Positions 8,639 to 18,845 of a DNA stretch of 64,000 nt are shown here, piece after piece; position 1 is the stretch's first letter, and every line of letters begins with the position of its first letter. Below the pieces are notes generated by a model, which saw nothing but the letters and a program-made list of their open reading frames with translations, ran no database searches and was not told where the DNA came from. Location of the stretch: NCBI RefSeq assembly GCF_018831625.1, contig NZ_CP065193.1, positions 1,178,001-1,242,000 on the forward strand, read 5' to 3'. The stretch is from Spiroplasma endosymbiont of 'Nebria riversi' (lineage in GTDB: Bacteria > Bacillota_I > Bacilli_A > Mycoplasmatales > Nriv7). A program made the translations under genes and the position numbers.

Positions 8639-10281
8639 ATGAAAAAATTACTTAGTTTATTAAGTACAATAACAATAGCAAGTAGTGGAATAGCAGGAAT
8701 TGTTGCCAATAGTCCTTATCCAACACAAGAACAACAAATTAAATTAGAAAACATAAATTATAAAAGACAAAAACGAAGCAATAATGAAAATAATAAAATA
8801 AATGTAACAAAAATTGTTATTAAAGCAAAAAAACAGATCTGATCTTCTGGTGTAGTTTTAAACAGTAAACTATATTTTGGTTCACTAGATCATAATGTTT
8901 ATGAATATGATCCTGCTACAGGACAACAAAAAATTATCATTATAACAAATAATGAAATTAAATCTTCTGGTGTAGTTTTCAACAATAAATTGTATTTTGG
9001 TTCAGATGATCATAATGTTTATGAATATGATCCTGCTACAGAACAACAAAAAATTATTCTTAGAGCAACTGAATCTATAAGATCTTCTGGTATTGTTTTT
9101 AACAATAAATTGTACTTTGGTTCAACAGATAAAAATGTGTATGAATATATGACCCTGTCGCCGAGCAACAAAAAATTATTATTAAAACAAATTGATGAAT
9201 TGATTCATCTGGTGTAATTTTCAACAATAAATTATATATTGGTTCAGGAGATGGCAATGTTTATGAATATAGTGAATACTATTTAAATTCAAATTTAGGA
9301 AAAATTAGTAATAATTCTGATAATGTAATTTTAAGTGAATTAAATTATTTGAATCCAGATTTAGATATTTCACAATTAGAAATTATTAACAAGACAAAAA
9401 ATTCAGCTATATTAAAAATAAAAAATAATTTAAATAATAATAATATAAAAATACATTATTCAATTGATAATGGGCAAAATAAAATTATTAATTTAAATGA
9501 ATTGATTAAAAAAGCATTATTTTTTAAATTTCTAGATGAAAATTCTAATTTAAAATTTAAGGAAATAAATTATATTGATACTAATAATTTAAATTTTTCA
9601 AATACTGAAATAACAAAACAAGAAAATTCATTTTTATGATCTAATGTTCCTAAAAATGTGTGTTCTGATAGAAAAATTACCAATAAAACTCCAAATATAA
9701 AATCATTTAATATACCTGATTGTGAATATAACTCAAAATCAAAATTAATATTTCAAATTACAACAGGATTAACTAAAACAAAACAAGAAAATAAATTAAA
9801 TGGTTGAAACATAAATTCTGATGATGAAATGAAATTAACAGATTTTACAAATATAAATAATAAAAATTCTGAAATTATTAATGTATTATCAAATGAATTT
9901 GATTTATCAAACACAAATAAACAAGAACAAGAAATGATTTTAAGTATTTTTAAGGGACCCGCTGATAAATTTGAACTTAATCCCAATGAAAAATTAAAAA
10001 TTACTTATCCAGTAAGAATAATTACATCTAAAGTTATATTAAATTTAAAACAAAAAATTACAGGAAATATTACTGCCAAAATAATTGATGATAACAATAA
10101 AGAACAAATAGTTATATTATCAATTACAGAAGTAATGCAAATTTTACAAAATCATGTTTTATTACCCAATGAAATTACTATAGATAAAAACAATGATAAC
10201 ATAACATTTAATGGGGAAGCATTTTTCTCATCAGAAAGAGAAGGGTCAGTAAGAACAAATACAGTTACTACTATAGTATAA
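8639..10281 (+). pseudogene. Secreted beta-propeller / ETX-MTX2-like toxin, copy A, frameshifted
   Basis: About 546 codons if one 2-bp insertion (AT, about 9143-9150) is ignored. Order: signal peptide MKKLLSLLSTITIASSGIAGIVA; a basic KRQKRS motif near residue 45; about five 40-45 aa blades of the form SSGVVFNNKLYFGS..NVYEYDPATGQQK, like PQQ/Kelch propellers; a Spiroplasma domain with LNPDLDISQLEI; then a C-terminal part with NKTP, FDLSNTN, FELNPNEKLKITYPV and KQKITGNITAKI. That order resembles the ETX/MTX2 aerolysin-type pore-forming fold. The propeller may bind glycans or a receptor. The frameshift follows YEY in the fourth blade. Toxin activity is inferred. Its pair is at 23862. Confidence 0.7.
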
Positions 10282-10376
10282 GGTTTTATAAAAACGATAT
10301 TAGCTATTTAGAACAATAACTTTAATTGAAACAAGCACAACAAGTTTAAATTTCTTGTAAAAATAAAAAATATTCA

Positions 10377-10404
10377 AACCAGTAATTTTAATTAATTACT
10401 GGTT
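10377..10404 (+). terminator. Hairpin between toxin gene and prophage A lipoprotein
   Basis: Stem AACCAGTAATT / AATTACTGGTT with a 6-nt loop, lying between convergent genes. The same hairpin is at 26765-26792 after toxin copy B. Confidence 0.6.
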
Positions 10405-10517
10405 CCTTATTTTATTAAAATATAAAAAATGAGAAGTTGCTTAGTTGTTTAAGAGTATTGTCATCATAAAAAACCACCTTTTAAGGGGATGATTTTAACG
10501 GTTTTTAAATTTAGTTA

Positions 10518-11046
10518 TTACGGATGATTTTCAATTTCAATTTCAAAATCATTTGTACTTCTTAATATGTAATCTATTTTATTATCATCATAAGCAGGAC
10601 TAATATTTCCTAAGCTATCATATTTGCAGTCATCTAAATTTGTACCTTGTGCTTTAATTGTTATTTTTTTATTAATTACTAATGTATTTCGCATGGCGGT
10701 TTCTTGGCCGTCTGTATTTATTAGTTGTCTAATCTTATCTTGTTTGCTCTGATTATTTTGTAATTTTTGTGTAAATAAGAAACTAAGGTTTTCTAAATTT
10801 CTTAATTCTGGTAATTTTTCATTTAGATTGTTATTATCTATTTTATTTATTTGAACTTGTGTAATATTATTTGTTGAATTCGAAATTTAAAACCTCACTT
10901 TTTATAAGTTTCTGATTTCAAAATCATAAACTTTGTTTTCGTTATCTTTATTTTTTTTCTACTACTGATTTATTTTCTTTTTTAGAACAGCCAACTATTG
11001 GTAATATTATTAATGTCGAAAGAGCTATTATATTTAAAATTTTCAT
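10518..11046 (-). pseudogene. Prophage A downstream lipoprotein, frameshifted
   Basis: The start at 11046 gives MKILNIIALSTLIILPIVGC, a lipoprotein signal with lipobox ending in Cys at residue 20, as in the intact gene 27000-27521. The frame is lost after KSVVEKK because the A-rich run is 2 bases shorter. The remaining sequence shares the borders of the prophage A adsorption domain (VYDFEIRNL at the start, NDFEIEIEN at the end), but the core between them is different. It lies directly after the adsorption gene. Confidence 0.7.
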
Positions 11047-11102
11047 TATTTTAACTCCTTTATTACTTTATTTTTTCAATTATATATATATATATATATA
11101 TA

Positions 11103-13295
11103 TTACACGAAAATCCTTAATATCATTAGAAAAATGGCAAAACTAATTAAAAATTGAAAGGTATAGTAAAAAGCTGGTACCGTTTTAAAAACTGGAAAAA
11201 TGGCTGTTGAAAAGTTAACTGTTGCTTTCGCAATAATTGCTAACGGGCGTAAAATTGTAATGATTTGTGATGCCGTCAGCATTCAGTTTAGCATTTTAAT
11301 ACCAGCATTTTTAATGACACAACTAATATCATTAAATGTTGGTATTCATCGTCCGGAATATTTGCAATTTGGTGGCGGAATTAGGTCATCTCATTCTGAA
11401 TTGGTGGAACCATCAGGGATAAATGCCGTGGAATTAAGGACATTAAAGTCATAAATTTTAAAATTATATTTAGAAGTATTATCTTTGTGATAAAGTGGAA
11501 AAGTTAAGGTAAAAATATTAATACCATAACGAATATCAATGTCGGTGTTAAGATAATTAATATTATTATCAGTGTTGCTGGCTGACAATTTAATCATTTT
11601 ATTGTCATAAGATTTAAGAACATTAAAATCAATTTGATAAATGCTATTGTTGTTTTTAATGGCATTATAATTATCTTGGTGCGTTTTTTTGTCAAAAGTA
11701 AAAAAATAACTTCTTAGTAGTAATTCTGAATTACCAGTAACATTGATTAAATATTTTTTTGGATAAAAGGTAATTAACGAGCGGTAAAAGAAACCAATTT
11801 GAATAAAGTGGTTCTTTTTATAGTTATCTACGCCTTTAAAATCAATTTCGGTATATGTTTTTTCGTCCATATCAAAAGTAGCATAAAATAAACTGGCAAA
11901 GAAGTTACCAATGATTTCGTAGATTTCATCAAAAACATTTTTGTAATCGCTGTTGTTAATGCTAGGAATGTTGTTTTTAAAATAAAGGTAAATGTCATTT
12001 CGTAATTCAGGGTCGTATCTCAAAAAACTAAATTTAACATTAAGATAATTTAAGGTACCAAAAAGGTACTTAATTAGGTAATAATCGTTACTATTTGCTG
12101 CAGTATCATATTTTCAGATTTCACTTTCACCATGTAATAATTGTAAATAATTATTTCCAGCAATTAGAGTTTTGTTAAATGCTTTAATTTTAAGGACATT
12201 ATCCTTGGTATCCTCTTGTTTCGGAATGACCATTTTAATCGTATTTGTTCCTTGCAATTGTGTACTTGTTTCAATTGCAATAAATTTAACGGTAAATGTT
12301 CTGTCGGCGACATTGTCTGTTGTTAAATTAAAAGTAGCCCTATCATCTAAGTAATTGTTGTCGTTATCTTTAATTTCTGTATTATAGTCGATGCCTTCAA
12401 TTGCATTATTTACACCAGCAAGATTGTTAATTGTTTCATTAAGTCTTTTTTTAATTTTTTTTATAACTTCAATTTTGGTTGCATTTGTAGGGTCGATTAT
12501 TTCTGAGTTTGGTAAAATAGTTGAATTTTTGTGATAAAAATAGCTTTCGTTTTTAAAACCGTGATTTTTAATGGTAAATTCTTTATAATAACCTTTTTCT
12601 AAGGTGTCAATGAAATTAAATACTGGTGTTCAATAAAGATAAGAATAATTAAATTTATCAAAATCACCACGATGAATCATTAAATAGTCAAGATTATCAA
12701 TAACATCGTCGTATTTATGGTTACCGTCAAAATTAGTGGTTGTTGCTGGTAAGTTAATGTTGGTACTATCTTTTTCAATTTCAATTTCAAAATTATTTGT
12801 TTTATTTAATCTATAATTGTTAGTATTACCATGTTCAAAAGTTAGTAATTCTGTTCCTTGTACTTTAATTCTTATTGTTTTATTGGGTATTTTAATCATT
12901 CAGGTATAAAAATTTAAACCCGAAGTATCTATTTTTGTTCCATAAGTATTTGTTATTTTTTGAAAGTCTTTTTGTTTAATTCTGTTATTTACAAGCTCTG
13001 CATTAAACTCTAAACTAAAAATTTTTACATTTTTTAAATTTGATAATTGTTTATCTATATTTGCTTTTATATTATCTTCTGTTGTTATCTCAACTTTTAA
13101 AAGGTCGTGTTCTTGCCTTTCCGTTAAAAATCTTATTTTTTCTAAGTTTCTGATTTCAAAATCATAAACTTTATTGTTTTGTCTTTTATTTATAATTAGT
13201 GATTGGACTGTTGTTTTGTCATTGTTAATGTTTTGGGGAATGGTAAAAATGTTATTGAAACCAATAATTAAAACGGTAAATATTTTCATAAACAT
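11103..13295 (-). CDS. Plectrovirus A adsorption / minor coat protein (P1-type)
   Basis: An intact 730-codon gene with UGA as Trp. An N-terminal signal segment (MFMKIFTVLIIGFNNIF) is followed by a variable domain (residues about 40-160, NKVYDFEIRN...), then the conserved NLDYLMIHRGDFDKFNYSY region. An insertion of about 108 aa (residues about 255-362) resembles the Lipoprotein_17-type surface domain (AIEGIDYNTEI ... TSTQLQGTNTI). A long conserved C-terminal part follows, with GFFYRSLITFYPKKYL and a final membrane anchor ending ILRIFV. By analogy with pIII-like proteins it would sit at the virion tip and bind the host. Last gene of the prophage A run; the lipoprotein pseudogene follows. ATG 13295 is preceded by AAAGGAG. 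Confidence 0.85.
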
Positions 13296-13310
13296 TTTTA
13301 CCACTCCTTT

Positions 13311-13583
13311 TTAAAATATTTTATTTTTCGTTGTTCTTTCAGTTTTGATTTTTTTAATAATTCATTCAATGATACAGTTTATAACTACTGATATTGTAAT
13401 GCATATATCTAAATATACTAGTATCATAAGTGAAATTAATGCTTCAAATTTTTCATATAATAATTTCAAATCATTAATTTCCAATTTTAAAAATGGGATG
13501 AAAAAGATAGTAATCATAAAAATGTAAGGTAAAATTTTCCATCAATATTTTTTTAAAGAATTAATGAGTTTGTTTGATTTCAT
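13311..13583 (-). CDS. Plectrovirus A 90-aa membrane protein
   Basis: MKSNKLINSLKKYWWKILPY... Two hydrophobic segments (about residues 18-33 and 48-66) with a basic C-terminus. It overlaps the preceding gene by 23 bases and ends 16 bases before the adsorption gene, typical of compact phage gene order. Function unknown; possibly an assembly or minor coat protein. Confidence 0.75.
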
Positions 13584-13953
13584 TTTTTAAGGCTCTTTTT
13601 GCTTTAATTTTCTGAATAATAAAGCGGACTAATTTTTCAAATTTAATTGCAAAATATATTGATCCGCCTCATCAAAAAACAAATATTCCTGCCATCATAA
13701 TATCGCTATTGAACTTGCCGAAGAAATCAACCATCTGTTTATTCATAAAATTATTAAATTCGTTACTTGTTCCAGTTATTCATTTAGTATCGAGTGCTGT
13801 TAATGCACAAATTAATAAGCTTATAAGGATGGAAATGATACTTAATGATACTTTTAACCACTGCTTTTTAAAAGAATTTTTAATTCTTAATCTTAATGGT
13901 GTTTTTTCTTTTGAATTATCTTTTTTGAATAATTTTCCTAAAAGTTTTTTCAT
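13561..13953 (-). CDS. Plectrovirus A 130-aa membrane protein
   Basis: MKKLLGKLFKKDNSKEK..., a basic N-terminus followed by two membrane segments (about residues 38-57 and 92-110) and a basic tail. Homologous genes sit in the same place in B (30019-30411), C (36637-37029) and D (49291-49674). Intact. Likely a virion or assembly membrane protein. Confidence 0.75.
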
Positions 13954-14037
13954 TTTAATTTTCCTTTCGTGTTTAAAAATTTTTAATTTTTTATTTTTAA
14001 TTATTAAGTCTGATATTTGATTAACATGAATAATATT

Positions 14038-14181
14038 TTACTTTTCTAGTTTTAAAATTTCTTTATTTTTTTCCATTATTATGTATTTAAGATTATTAAC
14101 ACTATCTTCTAATATGACATTAGCAATTTTTAATTTGTTATTTTCTATTTCTAATTCTTGGTTTTTAGTTCGTTTTTCCAT
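14038..14181 (-). CDS. Small 47-aa coiled-coil protein of prophages A and B
   Basis: MEKRTKNQELEIENNKLKIA..., almost wholly heptad-like with Leu/Ile spacing, so a short coiled coil. It has a twin in B (30496-30639) but is missing from C, where the flanking genes are directly joined. Start ATG 14181 lies just after the stop region of the preceding 82-aa gene. Not recognised. Confidence 0.5.
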   Translation of the reverse strand: MEKRTKNQELEIENNKLKIANVILEDSVNNLKYIIMEKNKEILKLEK

Positions 14182-14184
14182 TTT

Positions 14185-14433
14185 TTACCTACCTTTAATC
14201 ACAATAAATAAAGCAATAAGTACACAAGTTACACCAAGAATGGTAAAAATTGGGTGTTGTGAAAATGTTCGTGCCATTGGTTTAAAAAGTTCTAAAATTG
14301 TTAAATTGCTAGTAATAAACTTTTTAAAATTGGCAAGACCCTCGCTAATATAGTTCGTTAAAGTTTCAAAATGACTACTAGCTAAAAGTCCAAGAACAGC
14401 TATTAAGATAAAAATAATAATTAGTTTAAACAT
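14185..14433 (-). CDS. Plectrovirus A 82-aa minor coat-like protein
   Basis: MFKLIIIFILIAVLGLLASSHFETL..., an N-terminal membrane segment, an amphipathic middle (ILELFKPMARTFSQHPIF) and a second membrane segment. The ELFKPM..FSQHPIF core is conserved in B, C and the divergent D. It resembles small inovirus structural proteins in size and topology; the exact role is unknown. Confidence 0.75.
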   Translation of the reverse strand: MFKLIIIFILIAVLGLLASSHFETLTNYISEGLANFKKFITSNLTILELFKPMARTFSQHPIFTILGVTCVLIALFIVIKGR

Positions 14434-14435
14434 TT

Positions 14436-14721
14436 TTAGTTACCTTGTTTTGTTTTTATTGGTTTTATTTGTTTTTTAGCTTTTCCTCACGCACTTAACC
14501 GCCCTTTATTTTTAACCGCATATTGGCGTTGTTTTTCTAAATTAACTTGTTGACTACCAAATCCAAGAATAATTGCCATAATAAATTCTACAGCCAGCGT
14601 TAAGAATAAAGGAAATATTAATTGAATATTCGTTCCAGGCACTTCTAAAACTTCAAATTAAGTCAAAAACTTTATAAAGCATTTGATCGAGAAAGTCGGC
14701 CATTTTTGCGAGATTTTCCAT
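14436..14721 (-). pseudogene. Plectrovirus A 94-aa protein, frameshifted
   Basis: The homologue in C (36080-36364) is open. Here a T run in GAAGTTTTAGAAG has one extra base, which shifts the frame after FDLIWSF. The span is 286 bases. The family has a hydrophobic middle and a basic C-terminal tail. Confidence 0.75.
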
Positions 14722-14727
14722 TTTTTA

Positions 14728-15624
14728 TTATTCCTTTTCTTTCGTTTTTCTTAAAAATTTGCTAAATTTATCAATTTTTAAGTATTCTAAGTCTTCTAAA
14801 TCAATTGCGGTGTCAGTATAGTATTTGTCTTCATAGTCAGGATTTACTTTTGAATTTAAGTAATCTCTTAAAAATGCTAGGTAAAAAGAATTGTAAGTGT
14901 TTAATATTGGTAGAGGAATTTTTAGTTTAAAAAAATAAATATCAAGTTCAGGAATATCACGGTATTTAATGCGACGACCCTTTTTACTATTTTTAGCATC
15001 AATTAAAATGTTTCGTCAGCGTTCATATTCTTCAATGCTCGTAAAGGTACCATAGATGACTTTTAAGTAAGGGCGAAAAATATTAACTGGTTTTTTGCGA
15101 ATTCCCACAATCACATTATTGGCAATATCAAGAACTTTAACTCATATATGTTTATCTCTTTGCCCACTAGCGAGAACAATATGACCAAAATGGCGTGCCA
15201 GAGCGAAATATTCTTGGATACCGGTTTCTTCGTTTTTGGTATTATTTTTTTATCAATAAGTTCATTCTAAAAATAAATTGGTTTCATCTCATAAAAGTAA
15301 GATTTTTTCTGGCAATACTGGATAATCAAAGTATAACAATCCCATATGCCCTAAACTTAATTTTTGGGTTTCTAGCAATGGAAATGTTGAGTTTAATGGT
15401 GAATTTTTTAAAAAATTAATAACTTTGCTAATTTGTGTTAAATTAATGATTTTAAAAAGGAAAATTAAAATACAACCCGCTAAAAATAAATAACTTACAA
15501 TGTTTTTAAAATAACCGTTGTAAATATATCAAATTGCTTTGCAATGTCATAAAATTAAAAATGAGGTGCGATTCAATTCAATAAAATGGTTATTTTTTTC
15601 TATTATTCATTTGCAAAATTTCAT
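14728..15624 (-). pseudogene. Plectrovirus A Zot-like assembly ATPase, P-loop deleted
   Basis: Homologous to the 324-aa protein at 35099-36073. An in-frame 87-bp deletion removes the whole Walker A segment and 29 residues (joined as SPLN-STFPLLETQ). A TAA also replaces a codon in the LFLE..YW segment after the Walker B region. The gene cannot encode an active ATPase. The deletion end lies near 15395. Confidence 0.85.
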
Positions 15625-15648
15625 CTTGCACCTCACTTTATTTTTTTG

Positions 15649-15897
15649 TTAGCGTACCGCTCCAAGTAATTTTTCAAACATTTTAAAGCAAATAAAGAAT
15701 ATTGCCAAAATAAATGGAAAAATGAAGATTCAGTAATCAGCAAAGAAGTTACCGACTTGTGGCATATTAACAGCAATAATTTCTCATATTTTAGTAAAAG
15801 CCGTTATAATTGCATTTCATAATTTAGTCATCGCGTCACTAGCTGTTATTTTTTCTACTGTTGCTGGTGCTTCTCCCACTAAGAAAGTTCCAAACAT
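15649..15897 (-). CDS. Plectrovirus A major coat protein
   Basis: 82 aa: a short mobile N-terminus (MFGTFLVGEAPATVEKITA), an amphipathic middle, one membrane span (WIFIFPFILAIFFICF) and a basic end (KMFEKLLGAVR). This is the layout of filamentous phage major coat proteins, stored in the membrane before assembly. A strong ribosome site (AAGGAGGTGA) supports high expression. Confidence 0.85.
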
Positions 15898-15918
15898 ATA
15901 ATCTCACCTCCTTTCTTT

Positions 15919-16053
15919 TTAAAACATTCATCATTTATATTCAAAGTTTTTCTTAAATTTGTTAAAACCACGATTAACCTTAACACGATTATATTTTTTC
16001 CTAATTAATTTTGAATTTCTTTGGGAATGCATCACAATGTAACTTCTTGACAT
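15919..16053 (-). CDS. Plectrovirus A small basic protein
   Basis: 44 aa, MSRSYIVMHSQRNSKLIRKK..., with many Lys/Arg/Asn and ending WWMF. Identical position in B and C. The charge suggests ssDNA or RNA binding, but the function is unknown. Confidence 0.65.
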
Positions 16054-16064
16054 TAATTTTTTCC

Positions 16065-16295
16065 CTATCTAAATACTGATATGGTTTTTCAAAGGAGCAT
16101 TAGAATAAATCGCACCATAGTAGCTGTTAAGAATCAAAAAGCAATATTTGCTATTAAAAGCCAAAGTGTTTCTTGAGTTAAATCAATTTCTTTGCCACCA
16201 CTAATATGAGCCGGAATAGTTGTAATTTGAATAAATAAATCTCAGAAATTTTGTTTAATTTGTTCTCAATTAAATTCTTTTAAATTTACTGTCAT
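16065..16295 (-). CDS. Plectrovirus A 76-aa membrane protein
   Basis: MTVNLKEFNWEQIKQNFWDLFIQ..., then LWLLIANIAFWFLTA, one or two membrane spans. Intact here, whereas the copies in B and C share a TAA in place of the GAA codon at position 7. The divergent homologue in D (47182-47412) keeps FWDLFIQI and LLWLLIANIAFW. Confidence 0.75.
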
Positions 16296-16298
16296 TTT

Positions 16299-16460
16299 TT
16301 ATCTACCAAAAATTATTTTTATTGGTAAATACATAATTGAAATTAATGCGAAAAGAAACGTGATGATAATAATTAATCCGGCAATAAACGCAACTTGTGC
16401 AGGCATTTTTTCTATCGGAATAAACAATTCTAAGAATTCCATGATAATTTTTCAAAACAT
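16299..16460 (-). CDS. Plectrovirus A 53-aa membrane protein
   Basis: MFWKIIMEFLELFIPIEKMPAQVAF..., with a single long hydrophobic stretch near residues 28-45. Its start overlaps the stop of the upstream 73-aa gene (TAATG). Possibly a minor coat protein. Confidence 0.7.
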
Positions 16461-16681
16461 TATTTTTTATCCGCGTTATTTTCTTTTGAATTAGGAGCTT
16501 TAACTCATTCCTCAAAGCGGGCAATAAATACTTTTTCGTCTTTCGTGAAATTACCAGTATTATTTTTAATGGCATTTTTATATTTAATTCTAATTTTTAT
16601 TTTGGCATAAATTTTATAAGCAAAATATGCCAATAGCATGATGCTGATAATAATAAATATTAATCCAATCGCAATATTCAT
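16460..16681 (-). CDS. Plectrovirus A 73-aa membrane protein
   Basis: MNIAIGLIFIIISIMLLAYFAYKIY..., one N-terminal membrane span then a charged cytoplasmic tail containing FTKDEKVFIARFEEW. Homologous to the 70-aa protein of D. Three bases separate it from the first phage gene. Confidence 0.7.
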
Positions 16682-16683
16682 TT

Positions 16684-17010
16684 TTAAACTCCTTTAAAAT
16701 AGTTATAATTTATATCTTTTTTGTTTTCTTCTTTTTTGGCAATGAAGAAGCTTAATAATTCTTGTTCTTTAATTAATTTGGTTTCATTTTCTTTTTGATT
16801 AATTGAAATTACTTGATATTTACTATCCTTGATTATTCTGACACAAATCTAATTTTCATATTTTCCTTTATGAACAAATCGCTTTGGAAACCAAATACCG
16901 ATTTGTTCATTAAATCACGGAATTTTTGGTGCTTTAATAAGCATTGCGTTTTATGTTTCTTTTAAAAGATATTTCTTAGTATTTAAGGAAATGTTTTCAA
17001 TATTTTTCAT
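16684..17010 (-). pseudogene. Plectrovirus A first gene (108 aa), two nonsense codons
   Basis: The intact homologue is at 33717-34043. Here codon 20 is TAA (after KETx) and a TAG interrupts the KYEN segment. The family (MKNIENIFLNTKKYLLKET... IKAPKIPWFN ... KRFVYKGKYENSIC) is the first gene after the control region in every unit, so a replication or regulatory role is plausible but unproven. Confidence 0.75.
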
Positions 17011-17540
17011 AATAAATTACCTTTCTTATAGATAAACTAAGTTATATTAACTAAGTTAATTAACTTAGTTTTTTAAACACTTATATATCGCAGATTTAAG
17101 TGTTTAACAAGCTTTGTTAGTAAATTTTGTTTTTTTATTATTATTAGATAAAGATTTTAATAATTTTAAACTTAGCATACCCCTATAATAGAAATTTCTA
17201 CACTTTAATGTCCGCATCCTACCCTTGGAACTAATTTAATAGCGTGTACATTTTTAGGAAATCCACCCATTCATTTTTTTATTGCAAAACGAAACAAATT
17301 GCTATAGCTAATAGGGTATTGTCTATTAACTGGTAAACTTCTTTTGGTTATGGCGACCACCCACAATTTATCGTGCTTTAATACATACCAACATTATTAA
17401 TTCACTTGTATTTCATTTTCAAAGAACAAATTTTTAACACCTTATAAAATAAAAAGACAATCATTGCTGATGGTCTTAATACTTATTCAAATCCTTACCT
17501 ACCTAACAAAACTTTATGCGTCCCTTAAAAGGGACGATAA
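17011..17540 (-). promoter_or_regulatory. Plectrovirus A control region
   Basis: No gene is seen. It contains a perfect 22-bp palindrome AACTAAGTTAATTAACTTAG(TT) at 17049-17070, a hairpin around AAACACTTA...TTTAAGTGTTT at about 17083-17106, and a conserved stretch including the complement of GGTCGCCATAACC. The same region in inverted orientation precedes prophage C (33205-33716). It probably holds the promoter, operator and a strand origin. Confidence 0.6.
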
Positions 17541-17684
17541 ATTATCAAATAATGCTGGAATTTCTTAAAAATAGTTTATAATAAAATTCCAAAGTAAGTA
17601 GATTCCAGACTAAGATTTGGAGAAAGGAAAAGGTTCTATAAATTTTATTAATTAGTAAAAATTCACGAAAGGGATTTAATTAAT

Positions 17685-17720
17685 ATGAAAAAATTACTAG
17701 GTGGTGTGGCAACCCTTTTT
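17685..17720 (+). pseudogene. Start of a secreted-protein gene cut by an IS3-family element
   Basis: The conserved leader (AATTTTATTAATTAGTAAAAATTCACGAAAGG) leads into ATGAAAAAATTACTAGGTGGTG. After 12 codons it meets the end of the IS at 17721. The same interrupted start exists in inverted orientation at 21852-21887, with the same junction to the same IS. Confidence 0.7.
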
Positions 17721-17730
17721 TGGACACTTT

Positions 17731-18525
17731 TTATGTAGACTGTCATTTTCTAAATTCAACAGGCGTTAAATAATTTAAACTGCCATGTATTCTAAGATTA
17801 TTGTATCAATTAAAAAAATCAAATAATTCGCATTTTAATTGTATTAAATTTTCAAATTTTTTACCCTTGATAAATTCCGTTTTAAAAGTTTCGTAAGTTG
17901 TTTCAACCACCACAGCATTGTCATAAGGACAACCCTTCGCACTCAATGATCTTTTAATATTAAAGGTTATTAAAATTTCATCAATGATTTTATTTTTGAA
18001 CTCATTACCACGATCAGTATGAAATAAAGTTATTTTATTTAATGGTCGTGTTATTTTATGAAAAGCTTGTTGAACTAGTTCAGCGGTTTTGTTTGGTCTG
18101 GCACTATAGCCAATTATTTCTCGATTAAACAAGTCAATTAATAAACAAATATAATGTCATTTTCCTCCAACTTGCACATATGTTAAATCACTAACAACAA
18201 CTTCATTAGGTTTTTTGTTATTAAATTGACGATTTAAAACATTACTAATTTGTTCATTATTAACCATTGTTTTATGATTACGATATTTTAATTTGGTGTA
18301 TTTAGAAACCAAATTATTTTTTATCATAAGGAATCTGATTTTTCGACGTGATAAGATGATATCTTTTCTCATTAAAACAGCTTTAATTTTACGAGCACCA
18401 TAAATTTTACGACTTTTATTAAATGCACTGATAACTTCTTCTTCATAATTATTAACATCATACTTAACACAATTATTAGTTTGATAATAATATGTTGATT
18501 TTGCTATTTTTAATATTTGACACAT
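17731..18525 (-). CDS. IS3-family transposase OrfB, copy 1
   Basis: 265 codons from MCQILKIAKSTYYYQ. It shows the HTH_21-like N-terminus, then the rve catalytic core: DLTYVQVGGKWHY (first Asp), HTDRGNEFKN (second Asp) and YDNAVVVETTYETFK (Glu). The last segment has one more Val codon than the copy at 21443. Normally made as an OrfAB fusion by -1 frameshifting, but OrfA is broken here. Confidence 0.8.
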
Positions 18526-18569
18526 TTTTAGTACGGAATATTTTTCTTTATTATTGTTAATAATAATCC

Positions 18570-18845
18570 CTATTTTTTGCCAATTATCATTGCTGCTTGC
18601 TTTAAAATGTCATTCTCCATTCGTAATTATTGGTTTTCTTTTCGCAAGTAAATTAATTCATTTTCTTCGACAGTACGATTATCTTGCACTTTAAATGACC
18701 CAAAATTATTAAAATTTTCAATTCACTGATATACGGCTGATTTTGAAATTCCGTATTCTTTAATAATTTCAACAATGCTTTTTCCATTTTGATAAAGCAT
18801 GACAATTTGTTTTTTAAATTCATTTGAATATGAGTTTTTCTCCAT
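18570..18845 (-). pseudogene. IS3-family OrfA, copy 1, nonsense mutation
   Basis: MEKNSYSNEFKKQIVMLYQN..., a helix-turn-helix protein with a C-terminal leucine zipper. A CAA in the zipper (ENQQLRMEN) has become TAA, so both OrfA and the OrfAB fusion are truncated. Confidence 0.75.

Noticed and set aside
11084-11104. TA dinucleotide tract as a phase-variation switch
   Set aside because: It lies just after the stop codon of the adsorption gene and not in a promoter or frame; likely a slippage-prone spacer only.
12172-12354. Plus-strand frame repeated at 28629-28811
   Set aside because: Its conservation is explained by the duplicated adsorption gene on the other strand.
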